A stretch of DNA of 33,844 nucleotides from Pediococcus ethanolidurans (GCF_001437405.1 NZ_JQBY01000023.1:1-33844), one strand, 5' to 3'; positions 16,255 through 24,072 are shown, numbered from the stretch's first letter. The notes: a model not told the origin generated them from the sequence alone. Program-made: numbers and translations.

Positions 16255-17421
16255 TTAATTATAGTTATACTTGATTAATATTGTTAGAACACCTATTGTG
16301 AAAACACTAAAGACACTACCTGCAATGCCCAAACCGCTTAAGCCTACAGTGGCCACGACATGTCCTCCAATTGCAGATCCGGTAGCAACTCCAACATTTG
16401 AAAAAATTGAATTAAAAGAAGAAGCTAAAACCAATGATTGGGGATAATTTTGTTTGGCAATATCCATGTAATACAATTGCATGGGTGAGTTAGAAATAGG
16501 CATTGTTAAAGCCATTATGAGAATGGCACTGATTTTTAGCCATGTTAAATTTCCACTTATGAATATAAGAAAGATACTAATAGCTTGAAGAATAAAAAAT
16601 TTTTTTAAATTGCGTTTCCATTTCATGTTTGCTATACGCCCACTCACTTGGTTGCTTACCAATCCACATAGTCCGTACAAAAATAGAACAATTATGACAT
16701 TATTGTGGGAGAAACTTAACTCTTTAATTAATATTGGCTTCAAATAGGTATAAATGATATAAATGGCACTAAAATTAAAGACCGGGACCAGAATACCCCA
16801 GATGATTCTTTTGTCTTTTAAGATAGCTAACTGTTTGAATATATTATGTGTTCCATTTTGTGTTAAATTATGAGGTAGCAAATAGAAAACTACGATAGTA
16901 ATAAAGACTGAGGCAAAAAAAATTGTCCAAAAAGTTAATCGCCAGTTAAGGTTATCACTTATCCAAGTACCTAAAGGTACGCCAAAAACTGAAGCGATAC
17001 TGAAGCCTGAGAACACCCAAGATATTAGCCAAGCTCTTTTTCTCTGAGGAGCAATTGCAGCTGCAAAGGTAACAGCAGTCGACATCAGAGGCCCAGATGA
17101 TAGGGCTGTTATAATTCTACTCATAAGTAGTACATTAAAATTACTAGCTATAGCTGTCAATAAGTTTCCAAATGAAAAAATCAGCATAAAAAAGAGCATA
17201 ACTTTATGCAAAGCGATACTACCAATAGATAAGTTAATTATTGGTGTTGCAACTGCATAAACGATTGCAAATATGGTTACGAGTGCCCCAATGTCTGCGA
17301 TAGAAACTCTAAAATCTGTCGATAAATTATTTATAATTCCTATTATAATAAATTGACTGAAACCCATTGTGAACGTTAGAAATGTTAATAATATGCATTG
17401 AAGGTTGATTTTCTTTTTCAT
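16255..17421 (-). CDS. MFS transporter, DHA1 drug-efflux type
   Basis: A 388-aa membrane protein with 12 predicted hydrophobic segments, typical length of the DHA1 (AraJ/chloramphenicol-efflux-like) branch of the major facilitator superfamily. TM1 contains LTFTMGFSQFIIIGIINNLS with the D-x-x-x-S-x-A-x-x-G-type segment SIADIGALVTIFAIVYAVAT after it. Motif C-like glycine/proline residues follow in TM5 (SGFSIASVFGVPLGTWIS). The central loop is about residues 185-205. Exports a proton-coupled substrate that cannot be predicted; drugs or sugars are typical. Its upstream region of about 40 bp ends in the terminator of the next gene, so it has its own promoter. Confidence 0.85.
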   Translation of the reverse strand: MKKKINLQCILLTFLTFTMGFSQFIIIGIINNLSTDFRVSIADIGALVTIFAIVYAVATPIINLSIGSIALHKVMLFFMLIFSFGNLLTAIASNFNVLLMSRIITALSSGPLMSTAVTFAAAIAPQRKRAWLISWVFSGFSIASVFGVPLGTWISDNLNWRLTFWTIFFASVFITIVVFYLLPHNLTQNGTHNIFKQLAILKDKRIIWGILVPVFNFSAIYIIYTYLKPILIKELSFSHNNVIIVLFLYGLCGLVSNQVSGRIANMKWKRNLKKFFILQAISIFLIFISGNLTWLKISAILIMALTMPISNSPMQLYYMDIAKQNYPQSLVLASSFNSIFSNVGVATGSAIGGHVVATVGLSGLGIAGSVFSVFTIGVLTILIKYNYN

Positions 17422-17460
17422 ATGACCACCTTATTAAGAGATACACTAAAAAAGTTATAT

Positions 17461-17518
17461 AAAAAGCCAATTTTTGATTAACATCAAATGAAAAATGTTA
17501 TCAAAAAGTTGGCTTTTT
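17461..17518. terminator. Bidirectional terminator after the pyruvyl transferase gene
   Basis: Arms AAAAAGCCAA and TTGGCTTTTT plus further pairing TTTTTGAT / ATCAAAAA and AACAT / ATGTT make a long stem, with T-runs on both strands. It begins two bases after the stop codon of the upstream gene. Confidence 0.85.
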
Positions 17519-17519
17519 C

Positions 17520-18533
17520 CTACCGATTATGTGGAATTAAATCATGTAACTGTTTAAAATCAGGAATAAGATCATAAGCGTGAGTTTTAGCTTCCATGAC
17601 CGCGTTTATTTGTTGTTTAATCCTTTCGGTATCTTCCTCATCGGTATAACTAACCCAGTTGATATGCTCTAACCAATCAATATAGGCATGCTTTCCTTTT
17701 CCATAACTATTTCCAAATAACAAGCAAGGTGTTCCTGTTAAAACGGAAAATACCATTGCATGCCAGCGATCTGTAATAATTATTTCCTGGTGCGAGAATA
17801 GTTCTAGTTCTGAATCAAATAATGCCTCCCGAGTAACAGGTGTTATCTTTTGTGGTTCGTCTAGAACGGTATCAACTCTTTTTACAGGGCGTTCATTTCC
17901 TAAAATATCTTTTATATTGTCAATCGTACTTTTTTTAACAACTTTTTCTGAATCATGCCGTAAAACGAATAAAGCCCCATTTCGATTGAACTTCCAGTTG
18001 ACAGATTTCATATATAAAACCATATCAGGTGTAAAAATGACTTTATTGTTGAAAGTAGTCTGCATTCTATGGTAACTCTGTGCATCTCGAGCTACTAGAA
18101 CTAAATTGGGGTTTTTTTGGTAAGCCTCTTGACTTAACTTTTGTTCATAAAGTCCAGCTTCATTGTCTTCAAAATGAATAGACTGTGGGAATGAGATGGT
18201 TAGGTTATCAGTAAAAGTTGAAAATACTTTTCGGCGTGCTCGCTCGTGATTAAGATAAAGATTTCCCATGTTTCCACCACCAGTAAAGGCAACAATATCT
18301 TGTTTAGTTATACATTGCTTAACAACTGGAATAGCCGCATCATCATCTTCCTCTACTATTTCAATATATTGGTAATCTGGAAACTCAGCTTCAATATATT
18401 TTCGTTCGGCTAATGATATTGCCTGGTCACCAAGATTGGTATAGCTAGGAACACCAAACATAAAAAATTTTGGTTGATTATTTTTAGGCAATTCGTGTAC
18501 AACGTTATTAGGATTGATATAAAAGTTAGCCAT
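17520..18533 (-). CDS. Polysaccharide pyruvyl transferase family protein
   Basis: A 337-aa enzyme of the PS_pyruv_trans fold (EpsI/EpsO/CsaB-like), which transfers pyruvate ketals from PEP, or in some members other groups, onto cell-surface polysaccharides. Motifs: SYTNLGDQAISLAERKYI (about 30-47, the conserved N-x-GD), DIVAFTGGGNMGNLY (about 80-94), ISFPQSIHF (about 113), VARDAQSYHRM, and TDRWHAMVFSVLTGTPCLLFG (about 253) with the Arg-His pair used for PEP binding. It is complete. Start ATG with AGGAGG seven bases ahead. The gene upstream (a sugar porter, 21 bp away) is probably in the same operon. A matching glycosyltransferase may be the lone GT4 gene at 8272. Confidence 0.9.
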   Translation of the reverse strand: MANFYINPNNVVHELPKNNQPKFFMFGVPSYTNLGDQAISLAERKYIEAEFPDYQYIEIVEEDDDAAIPVVKQCITKQDIVAFTGGGNMGNLYLNHERARRKVFSTFTDNLTISFPQSIHFEDNEAGLYEQKLSQEAYQKNPNLVLVARDAQSYHRMQTTFNNKVIFTPDMVLYMKSVNWKFNRNGALFVLRHDSEKVVKKSTIDNIKDILGNERPVKRVDTVLDEPQKITPVTREALFDSELELFSHQEIIITDRWHAMVFSVLTGTPCLLFGNSYGKGKHAYIDWLEHINWVSYTDEEDTERIKQQINAVMEAKTHAYDLIPDFKQLHDLIPHNR

Positions 18534-18554
18534 ATTATTTTCCTCCTTCTAATT

Positions 18555-19925
18555 TTATTTGCTGGAACTTTCCTGATAGGATTTTTTCATTTTCTCTTGA
18601 TTAATAACAGTCAAGGAAAGAAATAAACTGCACCCATTTGTTATGGCAAATACAAAAAAGACAGTGGCTGTTCCTAAAGCATTAATTAGCAATGGGTAAA
18701 CTAAGCTAATTGAAAAATTAGTGATCCATGTGGTTGCCGTAGCAATTGACATAAATCTAGCTTTGACACTATTAGGGAACATTTCTGCCATAATCAACCA
18801 AGTAACAGGGCTAACAATACCTTGATGGTTCGCTAGAAATAGGACAAGCATTGCTAGAACCAAAGTACTTGTAACTACCTGTGGCAGCATGTTTGCGTGC
18901 ATAATAACCCCTAACAACGCTAAAAAGATAATATTACCCATTAACCCAATTTTTAACATTTTCAGATGGTTGTGATTGGCAATCATTCTGGTTCCAAAGA
19001 TACTAGCGATGACAGATGTTAAGCCGATTAGTATATTCGCATACAAAGAACCCCGTTCTCCCATACCAACCTTTTCTAACAAGATAGTGCCATAATACAT
19101 AACTGTATTAATACCCGATACTTGTTGAATCAAGGCAATAATGATTCCAATCAAGAGTAAGTAGACTAATCGTTTATTCGAAAAGATTTGGTCCCAAGTG
19201 AGCTTTGTCTCTGTTTTGATATTCTTTTTACGTCCATCAATGATCCTGTTAGCAGTTTGTTTTTTGAAGCCTAGTCGATGAGCTAAATTGCGTGCTCTTT
19301 TTAAATGCCCTCTTTGTACTAACCAGTTAGGACTTCTAGCAATATTGAATGAATTAATCCATAAGATAATAGAGGGGACACATGCCATTAAAATCATAAC
19401 GCGCCAAATTGGATCCCAGTCACCCCATAGACTGCCTAAAAGGGCGTTCATAATAAACGCTACTAGTTGCCCTAAAACGATAAAAATTGCATTCTTATTG
19501 ACGTTGCTAGCACGAACTTCTCTTGGAGATATTTCTGCAAGATACATTGGAGAAAGACTTGAGGCAGCACCAACAGCTAGTCCCAGGATAAACCTAAATG
19601 TGGTCATAAAGATATAATTGAATGATAATGCGCAACATACAGTTGCCAGTGTAAAGATAACTGCAACCCAACGAAGTGTAACCTTTCTGCCATATTTATC
19701 AGCATATTTTCCACATAGGAATGCACCAAGGCAAGCCCCTAAGACTAAAGAGCTTGACACGATTCCCTGACGGGAAGGAGTTAGATTTAATTGACTAGTC
19801 TTGCTCATAAAAGCCAAAGCTCCATTGATAACACCAGTATCATACCCAAATAGGAATCCTCCCAAAGATATGACGTAAACACTGTAATTTAATAATCCAT
19901 ATTTTCTTCCACTTCTATTTTGCAT
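18555..19925 (-). CDS. Sugar-porter MFS transporter
   Basis: About 456 aa and 12 TM, the sugar porter family (proton-coupled uptake of hexoses, pentoses or inositol). Signatures: GGFLFGYDTGVINGALAFM in TM1, KYADKYGRKVTLR loop 2-3, FILGLAVGAASSLSPMYLAE in TM4 with the PMYLAEISPREVRA motif, QQVSGINTVMYYGTILLEK in TM7, and the C-terminal MAEMFPNSVKARFMSIATAT with the PESPR-like part replaced. I start at the ATG at 19925, since the extra 40 residues upstream to 20045 are not seen in the family; no clear ribosome site helps, so the start is uncertain. It is the first gene of the operon with the pyruvyl transferase. The substrate is unknown; a sugar with a place in polysaccharide building is possible. 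Confidence 0.88.
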   Translation of the reverse strand: MQNRSGRKYGLLNYSVYVISLGGFLFGYDTGVINGALAFMSKTSQLNLTPSRQGIVSSSLVLGACLGAFLCGKYADKYGRKVTLRWVAVIFTLATVCCALSFNYIFMTTFRFILGLAVGAASSLSPMYLAEISPREVRASNVNKNAIFIVLGQLVAFIMNALLGSLWGDWDPIWRVMILMACVPSIILWINSFNIARSPNWLVQRGHLKRARNLAHRLGFKKQTANRIIDGRKKNIKTETKLTWDQIFSNKRLVYLLLIGIIIALIQQVSGINTVMYYGTILLEKVGMGERGSLYANILIGLTSVIASIFGTRMIANHNHLKMLKIGLMGNIIFLALLGVIMHANMLPQVVTSTLVLAMLVLFLANHQGIVSPVTWLIMAEMFPNSVKARFMSIATATTWITNFSISLVYPLLINALGTATVFFVFAITNGCSLFLSLTVINQEKMKKSYQESSSK

Positions 19926-20062
19926 AGCCAATTCGTCCACTTCTTTCAGCTTGTTAATAATTAGAGTGGCTTTACATGAAATTAAAGTAAAACATTTATA
20001 AAAAAAGCCAATTACTACAGTAATTGACCAGCCAATAACAACCATGGATTCATTTAAAAGAT

Positions 20063-20079
20063 TGTTAAAAAGTTTAACA
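20063..20079. promoter_or_regulatory. 17-bp palindrome between sugar porter and glsB
   Basis: TGTTAAAAAGTTTAACA has two perfect 7-bp arms and a 3-bp centre. It lies 14 bp after the glsB stop and in front of the sugar-porter operon on the minus strand, so it could be an operator of that operon or a small hairpin. Confidence 0.35.
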
Positions 20080-20092
20080 TATAGGGAAAAAT

Positions 20093-20341
20093 TTATCTTG
20101 TGCTACGACTTAAAAAGAAAGAAACTACAGCAACAACAATTACTGCTCCAATAATTGAAGGAATAATTGCCATTCCGGCTAATTGAGGGCCCCAAGATCC
20201 GAGTATAGCTTCTCCAATAGAGGAACCAACTAATCCGGCAACAATATTAGCAATCCACCCCATTGATTTTCCTTTGCTAGTAATTGCTCCAGCAATAGCA
20301 CCAATGATGGCACCAATAATTAAAACCCATAACCAATGCAT
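20093..20341 (-). CDS. GlsB/YeaQ/YmgE-family stress membrane protein
   Basis: An 82-aa very hydrophobic protein, three predicted membrane helices, matching the transglycosylase-associated / GlsB family: WVLIIGAIIGAIAGAITSKG, WIANIVAGLVGSSIGEAIL and the C-terminal IIGAVIVVAVVSFFLSR. In lactobacilli and enterococci such genes are induced by general stress. The ribosome site GAGAGGATG overlaps the stop of the 43-aa gene upstream, seven bases apart, indicating one transcript and possibly translational coupling. Exact biochemical role is unknown. Confidence 0.92.
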   Translation of the reverse strand: MHWLWVLIIGAIIGAIAGAITSKGKSMGWIANIVAGLVGSSIGEAILGSWGPQLAGMAIIPSIIGAVIVVAVVSFFLSRSTR

Positions 20342-20347
20342 AAAACA

Positions 20348-20479
20348 TCATCCTCTCTTATTTTTCGAAGGATGTTTTTTAGATTTGTTATAGTTTTGAA
20401 TTTCTTTAAAAATGGCTAATAAAAGTTGAGATATAGAAATGATAATTGATATTTTTGACCAAAGTCTAAATCTTTTCAT
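20348..20479 (-). CDS. 43-aa single-pass membrane protein, upstream partner of glsB
   Basis: This short gene begins ATG with ATGGAGG seven bases upstream and encodes MKRFRLWSKISIIISISQLL, then LAIFKEIQ and a basic tail rich in Lys (NKSKKHPSKNKRG). It has a basic N-terminus, one transmembrane helix (about 8-24) and a positively charged C-terminus, so the tail is likely cytoplasmic or touches phospholipids or the wall. The stop is seven bases before the glsB ATG and the glsB ribosome site is inside its last codons. I do not recognise a named family; small proteins of this type near GlsB or Asp23 proteins exist in lactobacilli. Existence is supported by ribosome site, start and coupling. Confidence 0.72.
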   Translation of the reverse strand: MKRFRLWSKISIIISISQLLLAIFKEIQNYNKSKKHPSKNKRG

Positions 20480-20520
20480 ATGAAATCCTCCATTATCTAA
20501 ATTGCATCCTTCTAAATCTA

Positions 20521-20549
20521 ATTATAAGGTAGATTGCAAATTTGTCCAA
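20521..20549 (-). promoter_or_regulatory. Hybrid promoter made by an IS30 remnant
   Basis: On the minus strand TTGGAC (plus 20544-20549) and TATAAT (plus 20521-20526) are exactly 17 bp apart, a near-consensus vegetative promoter reading into the 43-aa gene and glsB. The -35 is inside the IS30 end, the -10 in the flanking DNA. Confidence 0.65.
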
Positions 20550-20582
20550 AAATTCGGATTAAATTTGCAATCTACCTTATAA
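20522..20582. repeat. Double-ended IS30 remnant (49 bp) in a 61-bp palindrome
   Basis: Between 20528 and 20576, read on the minus strand, the sequence is the first 40 bases of the IS30 left end (identical to 14892-14931) joined directly to the last 9 bases of the right terminus (CAATCTACC). TTATAA flanks both sides (20522-20527 and 20577-20582), so the perfect stem reaches 22 bp with a 17-nt loop. It looks like an IS30 copy that lost its entire centre, comparable to a minimal MITE. Confidence 0.85.
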
Positions 20583-20618
20583 GTGTCATTCACACTATCT
20601 CTTGTAGGATCTCCTTAT

Positions 20619-20647
20619 TAGACAAGCAAATTAAAATGTGGAATAAT
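20619..20647 (+). promoter_or_regulatory. Candidate csbD promoter
   Basis: TAGACA (20619-20624) and AATAAT (20642-20647) are separated by 17 bp, about 36 bp before the csbD start. Both hexamers are imperfect, so this is a moderate prediction. Confidence 0.4.
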
Positions 20648-20682
20648 ACTGTTGTAACAAATACATTATGGGAGGTTATATT

Positions 20683-20898
20683 ATGAGTCTAGATGACAAG
20701 ATTGATAGCACCAAAGATAAGGTAAGTGGAAAAGCTAAAGAAGTTGAAGGCAAGGTTACGAACGACAAGGCCCGCGAAGCTGAAGGTAAGGGTCAAGGTA
20801 TTCTAGGTAAGGCTAAAGATAAACTGTCAGATGCCAAAGATGCTGTTAAAGATACGGTTGATAACGTAAAGGAAAAGTTAGATAAAGACGATAAATAA
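20683..20898 (+). CDS. CsbD-family stress-response protein
   Basis: A 71-aa, highly charged, low-complexity protein with the CsbD pattern: repeated Lys/Asp/Ala heptads such as DKIDSTKDKVSGKAKEVEGK, then a second unit KAREAEGKGQGILGKAKDK and a C-terminal DNVKEKLDKDDK. It should be mostly helical or disordered. Members are general-stress proteins (sigma-B dependent in Bacillus) of unclear function. I start at the ATG at 20683 with GGGAGG upstream; the ATG at 20668 lies before that ribosome site and would add five residues. It is divergent from the glsB operon with the IS30 palindrome between. A terminator follows directly. Confidence 0.92.
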   Translation: MSLDDKIDSTKDKVSGKAKEVEGKVTNDKAREAEGKGQGILGKAKDKLSDAKDAVKDTVDNVKEKLDKDDK

Positions 20899-20910
20899 AT
20901 TATCATTTTT

Positions 20911-20936
20911 AAGAAGACCAAAATCTGGTCTTCTTT
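20911..20936 (+). terminator. Terminator of csbD
   Basis: AAGAAGACCA and TGGTCTTCTT form a perfect 10-bp stem with loop AAATC, then TTATTTTTT. Confidence 0.9.
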
Positions 20937-21062
20937 TATTTTTTCACGCTTGTTACCCTGTTTTTTCTCCACACTGTAATACGCGGCTTATGTGGTCGCT
21001 GCGGCTGTTTACGTTACCACCGTCCATCTTTAAGCTGATGTTCTAAGTCACCCAAGCAACGT

Positions 21063-21088
21063 GGATGTAAGCTGATTCCTGAGACAAC
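21063..21088 (+). repeat. Dispersed 26-bp repeat, copy 2
   Basis: Same 26 bases as at 5-30 (inverted) and 28188-28213 (direct). Here identity stops after the final AAC and unrelated DNA follows, which marks one boundary of the shared unit. Confidence 0.8.
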
Positions 21089-21112
21089 TAGCTAATAATT
21101 TTAGCGATTGCT

Positions 21113-21478
21113 TTATTGCTGAGGTTGATAAAAAGGGTCTCCCTGGGGGTGGGTGGCCAAGTATTGCTCAAAGTTATTCTGAGTGATGGCGTCCAAATCT
21201 TTAACTGAGTTAGTTGTAATCGTCTTGACGGTCTTTAATTGTCGTGCGACTTGGCGATCAGCAGCCTCGGTTAACTTGTGAATCCCGGTAATGATCACTA
21301 AAACCGGTTTAACCTGGCCAGTCACTTCTACCCAAGCTAATTGACCAATCGCAAGATTCTTTTTCCCCATGGTTTTGTGATGGCGAACCCGCCATTGATA
21401 ACTTTTAAGACTAAAATAATGATTCTTATTCACATGATGGCCGTTAATAACGGTTTCGATATGATGAGTTGATGCCAT
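21113..21478 (-). CDS. Hypothetical protein (possibly DUF5839-like)
   Basis: A 121-aa soluble protein with a proper ribosome site (TGGAGG, six bases before ATG). A middle segment SYQWRVRHHKTMGKKNLAIG followed by QLAWVEVTGQVKPVLVIITGI looks like a small beta-barrel similar to the plasmid/phage families that read W-x-V-P...GD-x-V-x-V-x-T...P-V-x-V. The C-terminus (TITTNSVKDLDAITQNNFEQ) is hydrophilic and polar. It ends GDPFYQPQQ. I do not know its function; genes of this kind are found on lactobacillus plasmids, which fits the context. It is alone, with a gene-poor stretch upstream and the 26-bp repeat immediately after its 3' end. Confidence 0.65.
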   Translation of the reverse strand: MASTHHIETVINGHHVNKNHYFSLKSYQWRVRHHKTMGKKNLAIGQLAWVEVTGQVKPVLVIITGIHKLTEAADRQVARQLKTVKTITTNSVKDLDAITQNNFEQYLATHPQGDPFYQPQQ

Positions 21479-22391
21479 AAAATTCCTCCATTCTGTTAAT
21501 AACCAACTTAGAGTTAATCAGCTAAGGCCTCCTAAAAAACTACGTAAAATATTTTTTGCTTTTTTATTTACCAAGATAAACTTAAGGAGGTAACTTCAAT
21601 TAAGCTACTTTGCCGAAAATATTGTTAACGGATAAAGTCTCTTCTCAACGGAAGAGATTTTATTGATTAACCAAGCCGCTTATAATATACATCGTACACC
21701 TAAGTGTACAAAATTTATCTCGGTAAAATATGCGTAATTGGCCTGCTCATCACCCTATGGGCGGGCTTTTTGCGTATATTGATATCAAGTTGTTTAGCTA
21801 GGGCCTACCCTATTGTAACTAATGCGAACGGAGAGTATTGTTAGTTACATATAAGTGACCCGTAATCATTCTCAGATTGGTTTCGGTAAATAATCATTGG
21901 GATTTGCACATGACTTTGGCTTCTTAAGGTTCTAAGGATCTTATCGCTATTGAAATCTGATTAGTTCCATTTCTGGTTAACATGCATATATAATAGGGAG
22001 AAACTCATTTAGAAAGATTAATGAACCATCAATACATTTTCTAACGAGTTGACCAGTAGCACCAATTATTGATTGTCTTCAGCATTTGTTTCATATCCTT
22101 TCAGGCATCGGAAATGGCGTCACTGAAAAACCGCTCTGTCTCCAAAGGAGTGTGGGTGTTCATGAATCTTTGGATTTATGTTGAGATCTGGTTACTGAAC
22201 AGCGTTAAAAAAGTTGTTGCTGTTTTGAATACTAAGATACATCTGATCATAAGGACAAAAAAAGTATGTAGAAAATTTGTAAAAGTAAGAATTGTACAGG
22301 CACAAGAATGACTATACAAACCTTTCCCTAGTTACGTCAAAGTATTTTACACAAACTGATACTATAAAATCAGGAAAAAGGAGAGCGCCTA
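21479..22391. other. 0.9-kb gene-poor stretch with RNA-like structures
   Basis: No ORF here has both a ribosome site and coding character; the best is a 49-aa frame from ATG 22162 (AAAGGAG eleven bases ahead, composition odd). Structures seen: a hairpin TCTCTT/AAGAGA near 21637-21656, a TATAAT at 21681-21686, a short palindrome GTACAC/GTGTAC (21694-21709), a strong terminator at 21741-21771, and TGTAACTAA / TTAGTTACA (about 21815-21852). Some may belong to a small regulatory RNA. Confidence 0.5.
21687..21771 (+). ncRNA. Candidate small RNA
   Basis: Between a TATAAT hexamer (21681-21686, weak -35) and an 11-bp terminator with G-U pairs and five T (21741-21771, arms GCCTGCTCAT and ATGGGCGGGC) lies about 80 nt without coding frame, containing the hairpin GTACACCTAAGTGTAC. 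This is the layout of a short independent transcript. It could equally be a leader or the end of a lost gene. Confidence 0.35.
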
Positions 22392-23498
22392 ATGGGCTTA
22401 GTTTTTCGCCGCACCATCAGCGATAAAATTTTTATTACTGCTTTAATTTGCGCGGGATTGAGTTTTTTGATTGGGACGCCACGGTTTACCGATATTAACT
22501 GGAACACGATTGGAACGCTCTTATCGCTTATGATCGGGGTTCAGTTATTACGAACCATGCATATTTTGGATGCATTAAGTAACTGGCTTTTAGTCAAATC
22601 ACAACATACTCGACAGATGACGCAATTTTTTATCTTATTGGCATTCGGTGGATCAATGATTTTAACCAATGACATTGCTATCCTAACTTTAGTTCCCACC
22701 TTTATGACAGTAAATCGGCATCAGAAGGGAGCAATTGCTTACCCATTAACTCTAATCGTGATGGCGGCCAATCTTGGAAGTTCATTTACACCTATTGGGA
22801 ATCCTCAAAATTTGTTCCTTGTGACATCTTATCACATTGATATATTAACCTTTTTCAAATTATCGGCTCCTCTGATGATTGCCAGTCTGATTCTTCTGGT
22901 AGCGTTAAGCTTGTGGGTACCACGAAAGTCCTTAACGATGGTTCCCGCAAAATCAACTACCATTCATGTTAGTCAAATTGGTATTGCAACTTCCCTGATT
23001 GGGTTTATTATGCTCGGAATTTTTAACTTGATACCAATTTCATTAGTTATTATTGTTACTATTATTGTTGGTTTGAGAATTGATTGGCACGTCTTTCAAC
23101 ATGTTGATTACGCTTTGCTCTTAACATTCGTCTGCTTTTTCCTTTTTGTTAGTGCTATTAGTCACAACTCCTATATTACTCTCTGGTTAAATCAGCTAAT
23201 GCAAACACCGCAGAGCGTTTATATTGCTAGCCTAATGACTAGCCAAGCGATTAGTAACGTTCCAGCCGCTATCTTACTGGCCAATTTTACAAAGTACTTA
23301 CCAGCCTTATTCCTAGGTGTTAACATAGGTGGATTGGGATCAATTGTGGCCTCCCTTGCAAATTTGCTTGCAGTAAAACAATTATTGCTGTTTAGCGAAG
23401 AACAGTCATTGAGGCATTTCCTTAAAGTGTTCACTGTGTTAAATCTGATTGGTTTATTAATTTTGGGTGTTTTTGGATGGCTTTACTTGTTAATGTGA
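22392..23498 (+). CDS. ArsB/NhaD-superfamily anion permease (YbiR/SLC13-like)
   Basis: A 368-aa integral membrane protein with about 10-11 hydrophobic segments, ion transporter superfamily. The two half-site motifs are visible: TNDIAILTLVPTFMTV (about 97-112) with AANLGSSFTPIGNPQNLFLV (about 131-150), and in the second half QAISNVPAAILLANFT (about 284-299) with FLGVNIGGLGSIVASLANLL. The last is the usual GNPQN/SNVPA pair used for cation-coupled transport of anions such as dicarboxylates or oxyanions. It is shorter than typical ArsB (about 430), closest in look to YbiR-like permeases. Arsenite export is possible but not supported by neighbours: arsC is 17 kb away. Ribosome site AAAGGAG, eight bases to ATG. 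Confidence 0.85.
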   Translation: MGLVFRRTISDKIFITALICAGLSFLIGTPRFTDINWNTIGTLLSLMIGVQLLRTMHILDALSNWLLVKSQHTRQMTQFFILLAFGGSMILTNDIAILTLVPTFMTVNRHQKGAIAYPLTLIVMAANLGSSFTPIGNPQNLFLVTSYHIDILTFFKLSAPLMIASLILLVALSLWVPRKSLTMVPAKSTTIHVSQIGIATSLIGFIMLGIFNLIPISLVIIVTIIVGLRIDWHVFQHVDYALLLTFVCFFLFVSAISHNSYITLWLNQLMQTPQSVYIASLMTSQAISNVPAAILLANFTKYLPALFLGVNIGGLGSIVASLANLLAVKQLLLFSEEQSLRHFLKVFTVLNLIGLLILGVFGWLYLLM

Positions 23499-23691
23499 GC
23501 ACGGTAGCCACCATAAACAATTAAAGTTTCTTGAAAGGTGCTCTTTCAATCTGAAGTTGAAGTCTCTTAACCAAGCAAACTAGACACAAAACTCATGAAG
23601 GTCCATTCACGAGTTTAGCGCAAACTTTTCAATCTACTTCAGTAGAACGCTCTGATGCTTTACGTATAATGACATAAAATGGAGATAAAAT

Positions 23692-24072
23692 ATGAATTGG
23701 CAAAAAGTTTGGGCAGTCAACAAATATTGGGTAATGTCTAAATCACAGCAACAATATGATTACATTCGTTTACTGGCGAAGAATAATCAATGGATGCCAC
23801 AAAAGACACAAGAACTAGGGAACATCATTGACTCACTTGAATCGGTTTCGCCAACAAAACAAACATTAACAACAACGTATCAACATATTTGGGGATATTT
23901 CAAAAAAAAATGTACCGATGAAGAGTTACATCAGTATTTAAGATTATTAGATAATTTGCAACCGAACAATGATAAACTAGGACCTTTTTTGGCCCAATTA
24001 ACTAACAAGTACCAAATTGATTACCTTCAAAAGTCTAGAATTATAATTGAGCTTAACGAAAGAAAAGACTAG
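23692..24072 (+). CDS. DUF1722 (YbgA-like) protein
   Basis: A 126-aa cytoplasmic protein matching the DUF1722/YbgA domain: VWAVNKYWVMSKSQQQYDYI near the N-terminus, TYQHIWGYFKKKCTDEEL (about 62-79; the H-x-x-G-Y-F-K-K signature) and LAQLTNKYQIDYLQKSRII at the end. In other bacteria the domain is found fused to DUF523 or next to photolyase genes; stand-alone short forms are common in lactobacilli. The function is unknown. Start with TGGAGAT nine bases ahead. It lies between the permease (190 bp upstream) and an ISLre2 fragment. Confidence 0.85.
   Translation: MNWQKVWAVNKYWVMSKSQQQYDYIRLLAKNNQWMPQKTQELGNIIDSLESVSPTKQTLTTTYQHIWGYFKKKCTDEELHQYLRLLDNLQPNNDKLGPFLAQLTNKYQIDYLQKSRIIIELNERKD

Noticed and set aside
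19926-20045. 40-residue N-terminal extension of the sugar porter
   Set aside because: Not present in the family; TM1 with GGFLFGYDTG begins normally from the inner ATG.
22162-22311. 49-aa frame (MNLWIYVEIWLLN...) with AAAGGAG upstream
   Set aside because: Ribosome spacing is long (11 bases), composition is odd and nothing recognisable; kept only as a remark in the gene-poor stretch.
5297-23498. A split arsenic-resistance operon (arsC plus ArsB-like permease)
   Set aside because: The genes are 17 kb apart and the permease looks more like YbiR/SLC13 proteins; no arsR, arsA or arsD is present.
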